NCBI RefSeq assembly: GCF_020171805.1
Contig: NZ_JAIVAF010000001.1
Coordinates: forward strand, 496,001-560,000
DNA length: 64,000 nucleotides
Origin: Guptibacillus algicola
GTDB lineage: Bacteria > Bacillota > Bacilli > Bacillales > Guptibacillaceae
Direction of reading: 5' to 3'
Below the pieces are notes generated by a model. That model had not been told where the DNA came from and searched no databases. It worked only from the letters and a program-made list of their open reading frames with translations. The translations under genes and the position numbers were made by a program. Positions 46,876-57,416 of this stretch are shown here, one piece after another; within the stretch, counting starts at the first letter, position 1, and each line of letters opens with the position of its first letter.

Positions 46876-47725
46876 AGGAGAAGGTCCTCCTGGCCGGAAC
46901 AGAAAGCTTAAGAGCTTCACATAATTCCATCGTAGCTTCCCATTCTTTCTCAAAACGGTGATAAATTTCTTCTTCATCCCGACAGCACTGCATGTGATCA
47001 ATACATTCCTTCCATTCCCAAGGAGAGATCAATGCACCCTTCACTTGCTTCGCTAAGCCTTTTGAGATTGCGTTAAGTAAACTTGCCCAGCATGCCTGAA
47101 TGTCCTCTACTCGCTCAAAGTCAAGCGCTTTTCGAATCACCTGATGGGCAGACTCGGGAGGCTCTTCACTCAAATTATAGTAGTACTGTCCATTTATAAC
47201 GTTCAACTCGTTTCCAACGTAACAAGTCGGAGACAACGTTTTTTCGTGTGTTAATCGTTGTTTCACTTTCGGAATGGCTCTAACTAACAAAGAATAGTAT
47301 CTTTCATTCTTTTGCTTTAGATTGTTTAATGCTTTAATGGATTCTTTATAAGGAAACACGCCTCTATCTTTCTGATTATGATAAGGAAGTTCGTTTGAAA
47401 TATCGAGTAATGAAGCGATTAGGAACCCTTTAAACTGTGGGTCATCATCGATGGCTGACGATGAATCGATAACATCATGGACTGTAATGAAAGATTGATC
47501 GATTTGAACATAAGGCAAACCGTCGCGTGTACGAATCATGCGATTGCACATAATTCCCGATTTAGAAAAAAGACGGTCACGGAAGTTGAGATGATACTCA
47601 AGCAATTTCCGATCCCGCCAATACGTTACCTTTTTTGTTCCAACATGTGTTTCAATTAAATTGGTATGATTCCACTTCATGTCCTCAAACCCGTATTTAT
47701 ATTGAAGAACCATTGTAATGTCCAT
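46868..47725 (-). CDS. Unrecognised protein between spoVID and ysxE, kinase-like N-terminus
   Basis: A 285-residue cytosolic protein. The beginning (YKYGFEDMKWNHTNLIETHV, TKKVTYWRDRKLLEYHLNFRDRLF) resembles the N-lobe of CotS/YsxE-like proteins, but there is no HGD catalytic loop. The C-terminal half is helical (VIRKALDFERVEDIQACWASLLNAI). It overlaps ysxE by 8 nt, and a good AAGGGG site precedes its ATG. Position between spoVID and ysxE implies a coat role; B. subtilis has no gene here that I recall. It could be a degenerate kinase paralogue or a separate family. Confidence 0.6.
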   Translation of the reverse strand: MDITMVLQYKYGFEDMKWNHTNLIETHVGTKKVTYWRDRKLLEYHLNFRDRLFSKSGIMCNRMIRTRDGLPYVQIDQSFITVHDVIDSSSAIDDDPQFKGFLIASLLDISNELPYHNQKDRGVFPYKESIKALNNLKQKNERYYSLLVRAIPKVKQRLTHEKTLSPTCYVGNELNVINGQYYYNLSEEPPESAHQVIRKALDFERVEDIQACWASLLNAISKGLAKQVKGALISPWEWKECIDHMQCCRDEEEIYHRFEKEWEATMELCEALKLSVPARRTFSYE

Positions 47726-47749
47726 TTGTACTACCCCTTTTCACACCAT

Positions 47750-48793
47750 TTACCGGTTAACGGGGATGTATAAGATCTGGCCTTCTCTAACTTCTTCTTC
47801 ATCGAGTCGATTCACTCTAGCAAGGTGACTCGGCAGTACCCTATAACGCTCCGCAATTTCTGTGAGGGAGTCTCCGGGTTGGATGATACACATTTTCATT
47901 TTCGAGAAATTCTCTTCATCTTTCGTTAACATGTTTGTTAAATATAATGCATTTTCTTCACGGATTGGTTCTCTTTCTTCCACATTTTCTTCTTCAACCT
48001 CTTCTTGCTCAATTTGTGGTTCATAGCCATAGCCGTAGGCTCTTTGAGCACTTTCTTCGTTATGATTATAGTAACTTGCTTCAGAACTTTGGCCAGCCAT
48101 TCTAGTCAGTAGATCATAATTCGTTTCGTTATCTGCTTCGTCCTGCACTTCTTCATGTTGTACATGTTCCACATGCTGCTCAGGAGGTTGAGCTCTCATA
48201 TCGACTTGTGGCGTTCGTACATTTGCAGGAAACATATCCGGCTCATCAGCCTCATTGTTCACATATTTCACGTCTGTTTCCCATACTGATTCATCTGATG
48301 ACCTTTCTTCTTCCATCACCTCATCGTACTCCACTTCTGAATCATTTTCATAAGCCGAGTAGCTGGCGTCTCCTTGAATGCCGCTTATTGAAATATCAGC
48401 ATTAAGTTGCAAACAGTTTGTTTCACAGAGCGTGTAGTCAAAGGTGTCTACCGTAACATAAATATCTTCAAGCTTACGGATCCTACTTGCTGGGATTGTA
48501 ATATCAACAGGGAAACGGTGGCCGATTGTAGCTGTTCCATCCTCACGAGTTTCCACTTCGTGAACGGAGCGATAAACAGAAGAATCATTCTCTTCATCTT
48601 CACTACCATCATTCTCTCTTTGAAGATACTCCCCTGATAAATACAAACATCCTTTAACCGCTACATAATCCTCATATTCTTCAATGGAAATTTCAGGGTC
48701 TAGCGAAATCGATAAAACCTCTTCAACTTCCTGTCCTTTCTTTAACCATACCTGCTCCTCAACGGAGAAATGCAAATGTGAATCATTCTGCAT
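47750..48793 (-). CDS. spoVID: Spore coat morphogenetic protein SpoVID
   Basis: Needed for coat encasement; binds SafA and SpoIVA in B. subtilis. The N-terminal domain (about 1-140: HFSVEEQVWLKKGQEVEEVLSISL, DYVAVKGCLYLSGEY) is typical. A long acidic, low-complexity middle follows, and a C-terminal LysM ends the protein (about 298-345: CIIQPGDSLTEIAERYRV). At 347 residues it is well below the B. subtilis length, with a shorter linker. It lies between hemL and ysxE, the conserved place. Confidence 0.93.
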   Translation of the reverse strand: MQNDSHLHFSVEEQVWLKKGQEVEEVLSISLDPEISIEEYEDYVAVKGCLYLSGEYLQRENDGSEDEENDSSVYRSVHEVETREDGTATIGHRFPVDITIPASRIRKLEDIYVTVDTFDYTLCETNCLQLNADISISGIQGDASYSAYENDSEVEYDEVMEEERSSDESVWETDVKYVNNEADEPDMFPANVRTPQVDMRAQPPEQHVEHVQHEEVQDEADNETNYDLLTRMAGQSSEASYYNHNEESAQRAYGYGYEPQIEQEEVEEENVEEREPIREENALYLTNMLTKDEENFSKMKMCIIQPGDSLTEIAERYRVLPSHLARVNRLDEEEVREGQILYIPVNR

Positions 48794-48902
48794 GCTTTCT
48801 CCTCCTTTCGAACATTATCCATACATTACACGTTTATGAGTAGGATGCAGGATTATGTCTAAAATATTGAAAAAGGTTGATATACTATTTGATTTTAAGC
48901 GT

Positions 48903-48935
48903 AAAAAAAAACCTGTCAGGATCATCCTAACAGGT
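48903..48935 (-). terminator. Terminator of the heme operon
   Basis: ACCTGTTAGGAT pairs with ATCCTGACAGGT and is followed by a T-run of nine. It lies just after hemL. Confidence 0.92.
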
Positions 48936-48942
48936 GTTGAAC

Positions 48943-50229
48943 TTATTTAAGTTTTGAGAAGGCTGCTTCTGCAGCTGCAATGGTTTGATCGATATCTTGA
49001 TCTGTATGTGCTGTTGAAAGGAAAAGACCTTCGAACTGTGAAGGAGGAATGGAAACTCCTTGATCAAGCATTTCTTTAAAATACTGAGTAAAGTAATCAA
49101 GATTAGATGAAGATGCCGTTTCAAAGTTCACAACATCCTGATCTGTGAAGAAAAATCCAACCATTGATCCTGCACGGTTAACTGTATGAGGGATGTTGTA
49201 TTTTTCAGCAGCTTTTGAAAGACCTTCACCCAAACGCTCTGCTTTCCGTTCAAACTCTTTATAGCTTTCTGGAGTCAGTTGTGCAAGAGTTTCATACCCA
49301 GCTGTCATAGCTAGTGGATTCCCGCTCAATGTACCAGCTTGATAAATCGGTCCACTTGGAGCAATCTGAGCCATGATTTCTTTTTTACCACCATAAGCTC
49401 CAACTGGAAGACCTCCGCCGATTACTTTACCAAGACACGTAAGGTCAGGTGTAACGCCGTAATAGCCTTGTGCACAGTTAAAACCAACACGGAATCCAGT
49501 CATGACTTCGTCAAAAATGAGAAGAGTGCCGTTTTCCTCTGTAATTGTGCGCAATTCTTCTAGGAAACCAGCATGTGGTGGGACAACGCCCATGTTACCA
49601 GCTACAGGCTCAATGATAACCCCTGCTATATCATCACCAAACTCTTTGAATGCATACCGTACACTCTCAAGGTCATTGTATGGAACCGTAATCGTGTTCA
49701 TCGCAATTCCTTCAGGAACTCCAGGGCTATCCGGTAGTCCAAGGGTTGCAACGCCAGAACCTGCTTTAATTAATAGAGAATCACCATGCCCATGATAACA
49801 CCCTTCAAATTTGAGGATCTTATTACGACCTGTATAGCCTCTTGCTAGACGAAGCGCACTCATTGTAGCTTCCGTACCAGAGTTCACCATTCGAACGATT
49901 TCGATAGATGGAACACGCTCAACAACTAGCTCAGCTAGCTTTGTTTCATACGTACTCGGAGCTCCGAAACTAGTGCCTAGCTCTGTAACTTCTTTCAAGC
50001 TACTTACTACCTTCTCGTCAGCGTGTCCAAGAATGAGGGGGCCATATGAAAGAACATAATCGATGTACTCATTTTTATCGATATCATAAATCTTAGACCC
50101 TTTCCCTTTTTCCATAAAGATCGGATCAAGTCCTACTGACTTAAATGCTCGTACAGGACTATTCACCCCTCCTGGCATAACTTTGGATGCTTCCTGAAAC
50201 GCTTCTTTGGAACGATCATAATTTCCCAT
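48943..50229 (-). CDS. hemL: Glutamate-1-semialdehyde 2,1-aminomutase
   Basis: PLP enzyme that forms 5-aminolevulinate in the C5 pathway. 428 residues. PLP-binding region [13 protein letters not shown] and the Schiff-base lysine in [18 protein letters not shown]-terminal block [16 protein letters not shown]. Last gene of hemAXCDBL, followed by a strong terminator. Confidence 0.97.
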   Translation of the reverse strand: MGNYDRSKEAFQEASKVMPGGVNSPVRAFKSVGLDPIFMEKGKGSKIYDIDKNEYIDYVLSYGPLILGHADEKVVSSLKEVTELGTSFGAPSTYETKLAELVVERVPSIEIVRMVNSGTEATMSALRLARGYTGRNKILKFEGCYHGHGDSLLIKAGSGVATLGLPDSPGVPEGIAMNTITVPYNDLESVRYAFKEFGDDIAGVIIEPVAGNMGVVPPHAGFLEELRTITEENGTLLIFDEVMTGFRVGFNCAQGYYGVTPDLTCLGKVIGGGLPVGAYGGKKEIMAQIAPSGPIYQAGTLSGNPLAMTAGYETLAQLTPESYKEFERKAERLGEGLSKAAEKYNIPHTVNRAGSMVGFFFTDQDVVNFETASSSNLDYFTQYFKEMLDQGVSIPPSQFEGLFLSTAHTDQDIDQTIAAAEAAFSKLK

Positions 50230-50250
50230 AATCGAATCTCCTCTCTATAC

Positions 50251-51228
50251 TTATTTATCTAACCAACGTGCAGCATCTTTTGCAAAATACGTAATGATTA
50301 AGTCTGCTCCCGCTCGCTTCATACTTGTTAATTTCTCAAGAACAACTTCTTCTTCATTCAACCACCCATTTTGGCTGGCTGCTTTTATCATCGAATATTC
50401 CCCACTTACGTTATAAGCAACCATCGGAAGAGGGAAGCGATCTTTTAGCTCACGGATGATATCAAGATAGGAAAGAGCTGGCTTCACCATTAAGAAATCA
50501 GCACCTTCTTCAACATCACTTTCAGCCTCTCTGATTGCATCCAATCGGTTAGCAGGATCCATTTGATACGTTTTTCGATCTCCGAACTGTGGAGAACTAT
50601 GAGCAGCATCACGGAATGGACCGTAGAACGCAGAAGAAAACTTCACTGCATAGCTCATGACAGGCACATCTACGAACCCAGCTTCATCAAGACCTTTTCT
50701 AATAGCACCGACGAACCCGTCCATCATATTGGAAGGAGCGATGATATCTGCTCCAGCTTCCGCTTGTGAAATCGCAGTTTTTGTTAAAAGCTCAAGCGAT
50801 TCATCATTCAATACATAACCATCTTCGATCACGCCACAGTGTCCATGGTCTGTGTATTGACACAGACAAGTGTCAGCAATAACGGTTAGCTCTGGAAATT
50901 CATCTTTAATTTGCTTAATCGCTCGTTGAACGATCCCTGTCTCACAATATGCTTCAGATCCAACTGCGTCTTTATGGTTAGGTACGCCGAACACTATGAC
51001 GGATTGAATGCCTAGTTCAACTACCTCTTTAATTTCTGCATTCAAATGATCTAAAGAAAAGTGGAACACACCTGGCATCGATGGTACTTCTCTTCTCACA
51101 TCGTTTTCTTCTACAGCGAAAACAGGATAGATCAGATCTTCTTTATGTAAAAATGTTTCTCTAACCATTGCTCTCATTGAGTCTGATCTTCTTAATCTAC
51201 GATGGCGACGAAAATTTTCGGCTTTCAT
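50251..51228 (-). CDS. hemB: Porphobilinogen synthase
   Basis: Condenses two 5-aminolevulinate molecules. 325 residues. The zinc cysteines are in [15 protein letters not shown], and the active-site lysines in [15 protein letters not shown] and [12 protein letters not shown]. It is the zinc-type enzyme. Between hemD and hemL in the operon. Confidence 0.97.
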   Translation of the reverse strand: MKAENFRRHRRLRRSDSMRAMVRETFLHKEDLIYPVFAVEENDVRREVPSMPGVFHFSLDHLNAEIKEVVELGIQSVIVFGVPNHKDAVGSEAYCETGIVQRAIKQIKDEFPELTVIADTCLCQYTDHGHCGVIEDGYVLNDESLELLTKTAISQAEAGADIIAPSNMMDGFVGAIRKGLDEAGFVDVPVMSYAVKFSSAFYGPFRDAAHSSPQFGDRKTYQMDPANRLDAIREAESDVEEGADFLMVKPALSYLDIIRELKDRFPLPMVAYNVSGEYSMIKAASQNGWLNEEEVVLEKLTSMKRAGADLIITYFAKDAARWLDK

Positions 51229-51239
51229 TAGTATCCTCC

Positions 51240-51986
51240 CTATTCTAGAAAGTAATGCTCAAGACTTTGGAGCAATCCTTCGATCGTATATTCTTTCGGA
51301 ACAACGTCTGCTTTCAACCCATAAGACTGTAGCGTATTATCCGTGATTGGTCCGATTACCGCAATCGTAATTCCTTTTAAGCTTTCTTTCAAATCGTTCA
51401 CTTTCAGCAGCTCCACAAAATGATGAACCGTGGAAGATGAAGTAAAAGTGATAACATCGATCTTCTTATTAGTAATTAGATCGGTTAATTCTTTCTCGGA
51501 ATCATACGGAATAACCGTGTCATATATAGTTAAATCTTTTACAGTAAGCCCTAGTTTCATCAGTTGCTTTGGCAACACTTTTCTACTTAAGTTCCCACGC
51601 GGTAACAACACACTTTCTCCTGCTTCTACCGATTGAGAAAGTGCCGAGATTAATCCTTCCGCAGTATAATCTTCAGGAAGAAGGTCGATGGTCACATGAT
51701 GTTGTTTGAGCGCTTTAGCCGTCTTGCTGCCTACTGCAGCCACTTTTATATTCCTTGGAAGTGACGCTTCTTGAAAAAAGTACCGCACCCCATTTGAGCT
51801 CGTGAAAACCACCCATTCATACTGAGAGATATCGATTGTATTTAAAGCATGTAAACGTGGTTTAAACGCAATGAGGGGAATTTCTACCGAAACTCCCCCT
51901 CGCTTCTCAACTAACCTAGAAAATGTAGCTGCCTGCCCCCGAGCTCTCGTGACTAGTACACGTTTCCCTGAGAGCGGAGAAATCAT
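51240..51986 (-). CDS. hemD: Uroporphyrinogen-III synthase
   Basis: Cyclises hydroxymethylbilane with inversion of ring D. The 248 residues have a two-lobed HEM4 layout: [22 protein letters not shown] at the N-terminus, [15 protein letters not shown], and the second lobe [17 protein letters not shown]. Sequence conservation in this family is low, so operon position supports the call. Overlaps hemC by 4 nt. Confidence 0.93.
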   Translation of the reverse strand: MISPLSGKRVLVTRARGQAATFSRLVEKRGGVSVEIPLIAFKPRLHALNTIDISQYEWVVFTSSNGVRYFFQEASLPRNIKVAAVGSKTAKALKQHHVTIDLLPEDYTAEGLISALSQSVEAGESVLLPRGNLSRKVLPKQLMKLGLTVKDLTIYDTVIPYDSEKELTDLITNKKIDVITFTSSSTVHHFVELLKVNDLKESLKGITIAVIGPITDNTLQSYGLKADVVPKEYTIEGLLQSLEHYFLE

Positions 51987-52912
51987 TGATCGAGTTCTTC
52001 TTTCACTCGATCTAATATCTCTTTTGCACCTTGCTCTTTCATTCTATTAGCGAGCGTTACACCAACCTTTTTGAAGTCAGTGCCTGTTTCCATCTCTTTA
52101 ATGATTACGGATCCGTCCGGTTCTCCCACAAGGCCAATTATAGAAATCGTTCCGTCTTTTAGAGTGGCATGTCCGGCTATTGGAACTTGACAACCACCCT
52201 CAAGAGTATGAAGGTACGCTCTTTCTGCTAAAACAGTCTCTTTTGTATGCTCATCATTGAGTTTCTCGAGAAGACCTAGCAGCTCATCATCACTTTCTCT
52301 ACATTCAATGGAAAGTGCGCCTTGGCCAACTGCTGGTACACATAGATCCGGGTCTAGATATTCCGTAACAATTTCTTTAGACCAACCCATTCGATGAAGT
52401 CCAGCTGCTGCTAAGACAATCGCATCATAATCTTCTTCTTCAAGTTTACGAAGACGCGTGTCAATATTTCCGCGAATCCATTTGATCTCTACATCTGGTC
52501 GAATCGCTTTTAACTGTGCGCCTCGTCTTAAGCTGCTCGTTCCGATGATAGCCCCTTCTGGTAACTCACGGAACAACTGCTTTGACTGTGAAATAAGAAC
52601 ATCTCGATAATCTTCACGCTCAGGAATACATCCGATCGTTAGACCTTCTGGTAAAACAGATGGCATGTCTTTCATGCTGTGCACTGCCATATCAATCTCA
52701 CCCTTGATCATCGCATCCTCTATTTCTTTCACGAAGAGGCCTTTCCCACCAACCTTAGATAAGGTAACATCGAGGATCTTATCTCCTTTTGTTACGATTT
52801 CTTTTATTTCGAAATCCACATCAGGATTGATCTCTTTCAATTTGCTAATCACCCATTTTGTCTGTGTGATTGCTAGCTTACTTCTACGTGATCCAACAAT
52901 TATTTTCCTCAT
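51983..52912 (-). CDS. hemC: Hydroxymethylbilane synthase
   Basis: Porphobilinogen deaminase, 309 residues. The dipyrromethane cofactor cysteine is in [13 protein letters not shown]. Other blocks are [28 protein letters not shown] and [17 protein letters not shown]. Third gene of the heme operon. Confidence 0.97.
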   Translation of the reverse strand: MRKIIVGSRRSKLAITQTKWVISKLKEINPDVDFEIKEIVTKGDKILDVTLSKVGGKGLFVKEIEDAMIKGEIDMAVHSMKDMPSVLPEGLTIGCIPEREDYRDVLISQSKQLFRELPEGAIIGTSSLRRGAQLKAIRPDVEIKWIRGNIDTRLRKLEEEDYDAIVLAAAGLHRMGWSKEIVTEYLDPDLCVPAVGQGALSIECRESDDELLGLLEKLNDEHTKETVLAERAYLHTLEGGCQVPIAGHATLKDGTISIIGLVGEPDGSVIIKEMETGTDFKKVGVTLANRMKEQGAKEILDRVKEELDQ

Positions 52913-52945
52913 TGTTTGTCCCCCAAACTTTGGTTGTCTATCTTA

Positions 52946-53773
52946 TTAACCATACCAGAAATGAAACTGTGAAAATGCCCCAGACAAGAATACGTTGATC
53001 AGCACGATTAGAAATGCTGCAACATTCCATACAGCAAGGGACTTTCCTTCAATATCCCTAGCAACCTTCTGATATAAATACGTACTGTAGGCAATCAGCA
53101 CGAAAAATGAAACGATTACTTTCGTATCCAATAAACTAAAGTCATCTACTTTCAGAATGGCCCACACAATACCTAGGATTAAACTAAGTAATAGAAGTGG
53201 AACACCAAGAACACTACATAAATACGAAAGCTTCTCTAGCTGCGATAAATCACCAAATCGTCTTAGTCTCTTACTCCATTTCTTCCCTTTTAACATTTGA
53301 TAGAGAATCAAATACATGACTGAGAAGATAAAAGAAAGAGAAAAAGCGCCATATGAAATAAAAGCCATGGTGATGTGTATGACAGATAACTCTGACATGA
53401 GCTGTTCTGTCAACATACTTGAAGCTTGCTCCCTTGTTGCAAATAAGTTAATGGCCATTATGATGAAACCGAGTACATTTGCGAAGAACACAAAGAAATC
53501 AACGCGGAAAAACCAATTTATTAATAGGGATAGCGAAACAATCACCCATGTATAAAAAAATAACCCCTCAAAAGGTGTCAAAATTGGAAAACCGCCGATT
53601 GCAATGATTTGTGTAAAAAGGAACGTGGTCTGCAAGACCCATACAATAGAAAGCAACCAGAAGGCAATTTGGTTAGCCTTCCGGTTGTTCTGCAAGAAGT
53701 CAATAAAATACCCCAATACACTAAGTGCGTAAAGAGAAATGGTTAAATCATAAAGCCAACTGGCGTTCGTCAC
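52946..53773 (-). CDS. hemX: HemX, membrane protein modulating HemA
   Basis: A 275-residue polytopic protein of the cytochrome c assembly (CcsA-like) fold with about eight helices. In B. subtilis HemX lowers the amount of HemA (glutamyl-tRNA reductase). The start is MTNASWLYDLTISLYALSVLGYF. Position between hemA and hemC is conserved in Bacillaceae. Confidence 0.92.
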   Translation of the reverse strand: MTNASWLYDLTISLYALSVLGYFIDFLQNNRKANQIAFWLLSIVWVLQTTFLFTQIIAIGGFPILTPFEGLFFYTWVIVSLSLLINWFFRVDFFVFFANVLGFIIMAINLFATREQASSMLTEQLMSELSVIHITMAFISYGAFSLSFIFSVMYLILYQMLKGKKWSKRLRRFGDLSQLEKLSYLCSVLGVPLLLLSLILGIVWAILKVDDFSLLDTKVIVSFFVLIAYSTYLYQKVARDIEGKSLAVWNVAAFLIVLINVFLSGAFSQFHFWYG

Positions 53774-53790
53774 AACTCATGTCTCCTCTC

Positions 53791-55164
53791 CTAGGAGCGC
53801 ACCTGCGATGCTCTTAATAAGGCTGAGTAATCAAATGTTTCTTGCTTTCTTTTTTCTTCATTTTCTTGTACGCGCTGCTTATGAAGTTCTCTTTCGATCT
53901 CTTCTTCAATCGCAAAGATCTTAGTGAATATTTCAAGAGATTCTTCAGCATTTGGCTCTCCTGCCATCTCTTTCACTCGAACGATAGGATCTCTTAAAAG
54001 CTGGTTCACGATACTTTTCGTGTGCTTACTCAGAACCTTCTTCTCACGATCACTTAGATCTGGAAGTTTCCTTTCGATGCTTTTCATCGTTTCAGCTTGA
54101 ATAGATAGCGCTTTTGATCGTAATGCTGTAATCATTGGTACAACACCAAGAGTATTCAACCACTCCCTAAACTGAACAAGATCTTCTTCGATCATGAGCT
54201 CAATCTTCTCAGCTTCTTTCTTTCTTTCAGCTAGGTTTGACTCAACGATACCTTCTAGGTCATCTATATCGTACAAGAAGACAGAATCCATATTGTTTAG
54301 CGCTGGATCAAGATCGCGTGGTACCGCAATATCCACCATGAACAAAGGACGTCCTTTTCGCTTCTTCAATACCGGTTTCACGGTCTCTTCCGTTAAGACA
54401 TAGTTAGAAGATCCGGTTGAGCTGATCAAGATATCCGCTTCAGAAAGCGCTGTATGAATATCATCCATAGAGCGAGCTTGCCCCTTGAATTGAGACGCAA
54501 GTTCAGATGCTTTCTCAAGAGTACGGTTAACAACGGTTACTTGACTCACTCCGTTACTCTTTAAGTGTTTCCCCGTTAACTCACCCATTTTACCAGCACC
54601 AAGGATCACTACATGCTTTTGATTGAGCCCACCAAAAATCTTTTTGGCAAGTTCTACTGCAGCGTAGCTAACGGATACTGCATTCTCTCCGATTTCTGTT
54701 TCAGAATGAGATCGCTTAGCCAGTGTTATAGCTTGTTTGAAAAGCTGATTAAATATCGTTCCCGTAGTTGACGATTCCTGTGCTAGTAAGAAAGCGTCCC
54801 TTACTTGTCCAAGAATTTGTGTTTCTCCTACTACAAGGGAATCTAGTCCTGACGCAACACGATATAAATGCTCTGTTGCTGCATCGTTTTCTCGAATTTC
54901 TAAATATGGTCTAAATTCATCTTTTTCAATACCAAACCATTCGGATAAGAAAGCTTTTGAATAATATCTCCCTGTATGAAGCTGGTCAGCTACTACGTAA
55001 AGCTCAGTACGGTTACACGTAGATAGAATGACGGCTTCTAGAATACTTTTAGAGTGGCGCAACTTATTTAACGCATCAGGTAATGTATCTTCCTGAAACG
55101 AAAGTTTCTCTCGTATTTCAACAGGGGCTGTTTTGTGGTTCAACCCTACGACCAGGATGTGCAT
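53791..55164 (-). CDS. hemA: Glutamyl-tRNA reductase
   Basis: First committed step of heme synthesis. 457 residues. The catalytic cysteine is C50 (STCNRTELY). The NADPH-binding domain has [17 protein letters not shown]. The C-terminal dimerisation helices are charged. First gene of hemAXCDBL; a perfect FNR/CRP-type dyad lies upstream. Confidence 0.97.
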   Translation of the reverse strand: MHILVVGLNHKTAPVEIREKLSFQEDTLPDALNKLRHSKSILEAVILSTCNRTELYVVADQLHTGRYYSKAFLSEWFGIEKDEFRPYLEIRENDAATEHLYRVASGLDSLVVGETQILGQVRDAFLLAQESSTTGTIFNQLFKQAITLAKRSHSETEIGENAVSVSYAAVELAKKIFGGLNQKHVVILGAGKMGELTGKHLKSNGVSQVTVVNRTLEKASELASQFKGQARSMDDIHTALSEADILISSTGSSNYVLTEETVKPVLKKRKGRPLFMVDIAVPRDLDPALNNMDSVFLYDIDDLEGIVESNLAERKKEAEKIELMIEEDLVQFREWLNTLGVVPMITALRSKALSIQAETMKSIERKLPDLSDREKKVLSKHTKSIVNQLLRDPIVRVKEMAGEPNAEESLEIFTKIFAIEEEIERELHKQRVQENEEKRKQETFDYSALLRASQVRS

Positions 55165-55205
55165 CGTTCCACCCCCAAATATTGTTAACCCGGAACTTGT
55201 CCTTA

Positions 55206-55248
55206 ATACTATCAGTCAATACTATTTTAACATGTGACTAAAATCACA
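55206..55248 (-). promoter_or_regulatory. FNR/CRP-type box and candidate promoter of hemA
   Basis: TGTGACTAAAATCACA (55233-55248) fits TGTGA-N6-TCACA exactly, the site bound by Bacillus FNR. A TAGTAT at 55206-55211 (minus strand) would place the start near 55199, which puts the box centre at -41.5, the standard activator position. The -10 choice is mine and the promoter is unproven. Confidence 0.55.
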
Positions 55249-55403
55249 GAGTTTCAAAATGTGAACAGACTTTGAAACAAGATATGATATGATGTAAAAA
55301 AGTAATCTAACCATTATTATAAGTAGTCATACCACTAATAATGTACCAGAAAACGCAAAGTTTAGCAAAGAACGTGCAATTTTGACAATAGGAGGATCTT
55401 TTC

Positions 55404-55880
55404 TTGAGACGACAAAGTGTTTTTCCAGGAGTACTGTTTATTGGAATCGGTCTTTATTATCTTATTCAAACATTAAGTCTACCCATTTCGGACCAAATCA
55501 CAAGCTGGCAAATCATCCTCATTCTCATCGGAGTTGCGATGATCATTCAGGGAGTGATATCAAAAGAAGGTTCAATGTTATTTCCTGGTGTATTACTATT
55601 AGGACTTGGCATTCACTTCTACTTCGTTAATAAACTCGCACTATGGCCAAACACTTGGGGAATGTATGCGTTAATCCTAAGCGTCGCCTATCTTTCTACC
55701 TACTATAAAACAAAGAAGTCCGGCTTGATTCCTGGATTACTGCTCCTAGCATTATCCATTATCGAGCTTCTGTATACTGGGTTTCAAATGTGGCTAGCTT
55801 CAACCTTTTCATTCATCGGAGAGTTTTGGCCGCTGGCATTAATTCTTATCGGCGTTTACTTAGTAATCAAAAAAAAGTAA
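55404..55880 (+). CDS. Polytopic membrane protein, LiaF/DUF5668-like
   Basis: A 158-residue protein with TTG start behind AGGAGG. It has six or so hydrophobic helices and the repeated pattern FPGVLFIGIGLYYL / FPGVLLLGLGIHFYF / IPGLLLLALSIIELL, and ends FWPLALILIGVYLVIKKK. That FWPLxLIxxG motif is typical of the LiaF-type transmembrane (DUF5668) domain. No other domain is attached. It is on the opposite strand to hemA; B. subtilis has ysxD in this interval, but I cannot say whether they are related. Confidence 0.65.
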   Translation: MRRQSVFPGVLFIGIGLYYLIQTLSLPISDQITSWQIILILIGVAMIIQGVISKEGSMLFPGVLLLGLGIHFYFVNKLALWPNTWGMYALILSVAYLSTYYKTKKSGLIPGLLLLALSIIELLYTGFQMWLASTFSFIGEFWPLALILIGVYLVIKKK

Positions 55881-55913
55881 GGAGACAAGCACAGCTTGTC
55901 TCCTTACTTTTTG
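55875..55913. terminator. Bidirectional terminator between membrane protein and ABC ATPase
   Basis: AAGTAAGGAGACAAGC pairs perfectly with GCTTGTCTCCTTACTT, then TTT on the plus strand and an A-run on its other side. Serves both convergent genes. Confidence 0.93.
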
Positions 55914-55921
55914 TATACCTA

Positions 55922-56665
55922 TTATAGTATTGAACTCAAGAAGTCCTGCGTTCTTTGCTCTTTTGGATCATTGAATATGTCAGCCGGTTTTCCTTTTTCG
56001 ACTATTTTCCCATCATGCATGTAAACGACCCAATCTGCCACTTCACGAGCAAAGCCCATCTCGTGAGTTACAACTACCATTGTCATACCTTCTTTAGCAA
56101 GCTCCTTCATTGTGGAGAGAACCTCACCAACCAATTCAGGATCTAGTGCAGAAGTCGGTTCATCAAAGAGCATGATTTCAGGCTTCATTGCAAGTGATCT
56201 TGCAATTGCCACACGCTGCTTTTGACCTCCTGACAGTTTATTGGGATACACATCCGCTTTGTCAGCCAAACCTACTTTGGCAAGGAGCTCTCTACCTTCT
56301 TTCTCGGCTTGAGCTCTTTTCAGTTTCTTTACCATCATAGGTGCTTCAATCACGTTGTTCAATACGGATTTATGTGGAAATAAGTTAAAGTGCTGAAAAA
56401 CCATTCCAACCTTCTGCCTAACCTTATTTAGATTATCTTTGTTAGGCTCGATCGTTTGACCCTCGATAATTACTTTTCCGCTATTTTTGATTTCGAGAAA
56501 GTTCATACAGCGAAGGAGAGTACTCTTACCTGAACCACTGGCTCCAATCAGAACGACAACGTCACTTTCCTTTACTTCCATATCGATATCTTTAAGAACA
56601 TGTAGATCGCCAAATGACTTGTTTAGTTTCTCAACACGAATCATTTCACCTTTTTCTGTCATCAT
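55922..56665 (-). CDS. Polar amino acid ABC transporter ATP-binding protein
   Basis: A 247-residue ATPase of the GlnQ/ArtM/TcyN type. Walker [11 protein letters not shown]-loop in [12 protein letters not shown], signature LSGGQKQR, Walker [12 protein letters not shown] and the H-loop in VVVTHEMGF. Powers uptake with the permease and binding protein encoded upstream. The substrate cannot be read from the ATPase. Confidence 0.93.
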   Translation of the reverse strand: MMTEKGEMIRVEKLNKSFGDLHVLKDIDMEVKESDVVVLIGASGSGKSTLLRCMNFLEIKNSGKVIIEGQTIEPNKDNLNKVRQKVGMVFQHFNLFPHKSVLNNVIEAPMMVKKLKRAQAEKEGRELLAKVGLADKADVYPNKLSGGQKQRVAIARSLAMKPEIMLFDEPTSALDPELVGEVLSTMKELAKEGMTMVVVTHEMGFAREVADWVVYMHDGKIVEKGKPADIFNDPKEQRTQDFLSSIL

Positions 56666-56680
56666 ACTGCACCTCTCTCC

Positions 56681-57346
56681 TTAATCACTTGCAGACAATC
56701 GTTTCTCAAGCAGGTTGACCAGTAGTGTAAAGATAAGAACGAGCACTAAGTAGTAAACTGCTACGATTAATAGATATGTCATCTCATCGAATGTTCTTGC
56801 TCCCTGAGTTGTCGCTACACTGAACAATTCAGGAAGGGCTATGAATGCTGCAAGAGACGAGTCTTTCAATCCGATAATAAACTGGTTCCCGAGGGGTGGC
56901 AGAGCACGTCTAAATGCTTGGGGTAAAATAATCCTTCTCATTGCAAGCGTATGACTCATGCCGAGTGAACGACCAGCTTCCATCTGCCCTTTATCGATGG
57001 ATTGAATGGAGCCACGAAAGATTTCAGCGATGTAAGCTCCATTATGAAGAGCTAAACCAATTGACGCTGCCCAAAATTTAGGAATGTTAAATTCAGTTAA
57101 TCCAAAGTAGAAAATAAAGATTTGTACGATTAGAGGGGTTCCTCGAATAACCGCTATGTAGATATTTGCAATCCAATTCAACACTTTCACTTTTGATATT
57201 TTAAATAACGCAAACAACAAACCGATGAATACGGCGATTAATATGGATACTGCAGTTACCCGAATCGTCAGCCAAAGACCTTCAAAGAAAACCGGATAAC
57301 TACTTAATAAAGTCTCTAGAAAGTGCGAGAACGTAGGCAAGAACAA
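56681..57346 (-). CDS. Polar amino acid ABC transporter permease
   Basis: A 221-residue His/Glu/Gln/Arg/opine-family permease with about five helices. N-terminal GLWLTIRVTAVSILIAVFIG; the EAA loop that contacts the ATPase is QMEAGRSLGMSHTLAMRRIILPQA. It follows the binding-protein gene after a hairpin and precedes the ATPase by 15 nt. It probably works as a homodimer, as only one permease is encoded. Confidence 0.93.
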   Translation of the reverse strand: MFLPTFSHFLETLLSSYPVFFEGLWLTIRVTAVSILIAVFIGLLFALFKISKVKVLNWIANIYIAVIRGTPLIVQIFIFYFGLTEFNIPKFWAASIGLALHNGAYIAEIFRGSIQSIDKGQMEAGRSLGMSHTLAMRRIILPQAFRRALPPLGNQFIIGLKDSSLAAFIALPELFSVATTQGARTFDEMTYLLIVAVYYLVLVLIFTLLVNLLEKRLSASD

Positions 57347-57383
57347 TCAGCTCCTTCGATTTCAATAAACGCTTGCTGGTAAA

Positions 57384-57413
57384 AAGGAATGTGTGCACGA
57401 GCACACATTCCTT
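57384..57413 (-). terminator. Hairpin between binding-protein and permease genes
   Basis: AAGGAATGTGTGC and GCACACATTCCTT form a 13-bp stem followed by TTT. Typical of partial termination that keeps binding protein levels above membrane components. Confidence 0.8.
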
Positions 57414-57416
57414 TCT

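Noticed and set aside
46868-47001. Longer N-terminus of ysxE overlapping the adjacent gene
   Set aside because: The additional 42 codons overlap the end of the upstream gene in another frame and do not resemble the YsxE family; the ATG at 46875 begins the conserved region.
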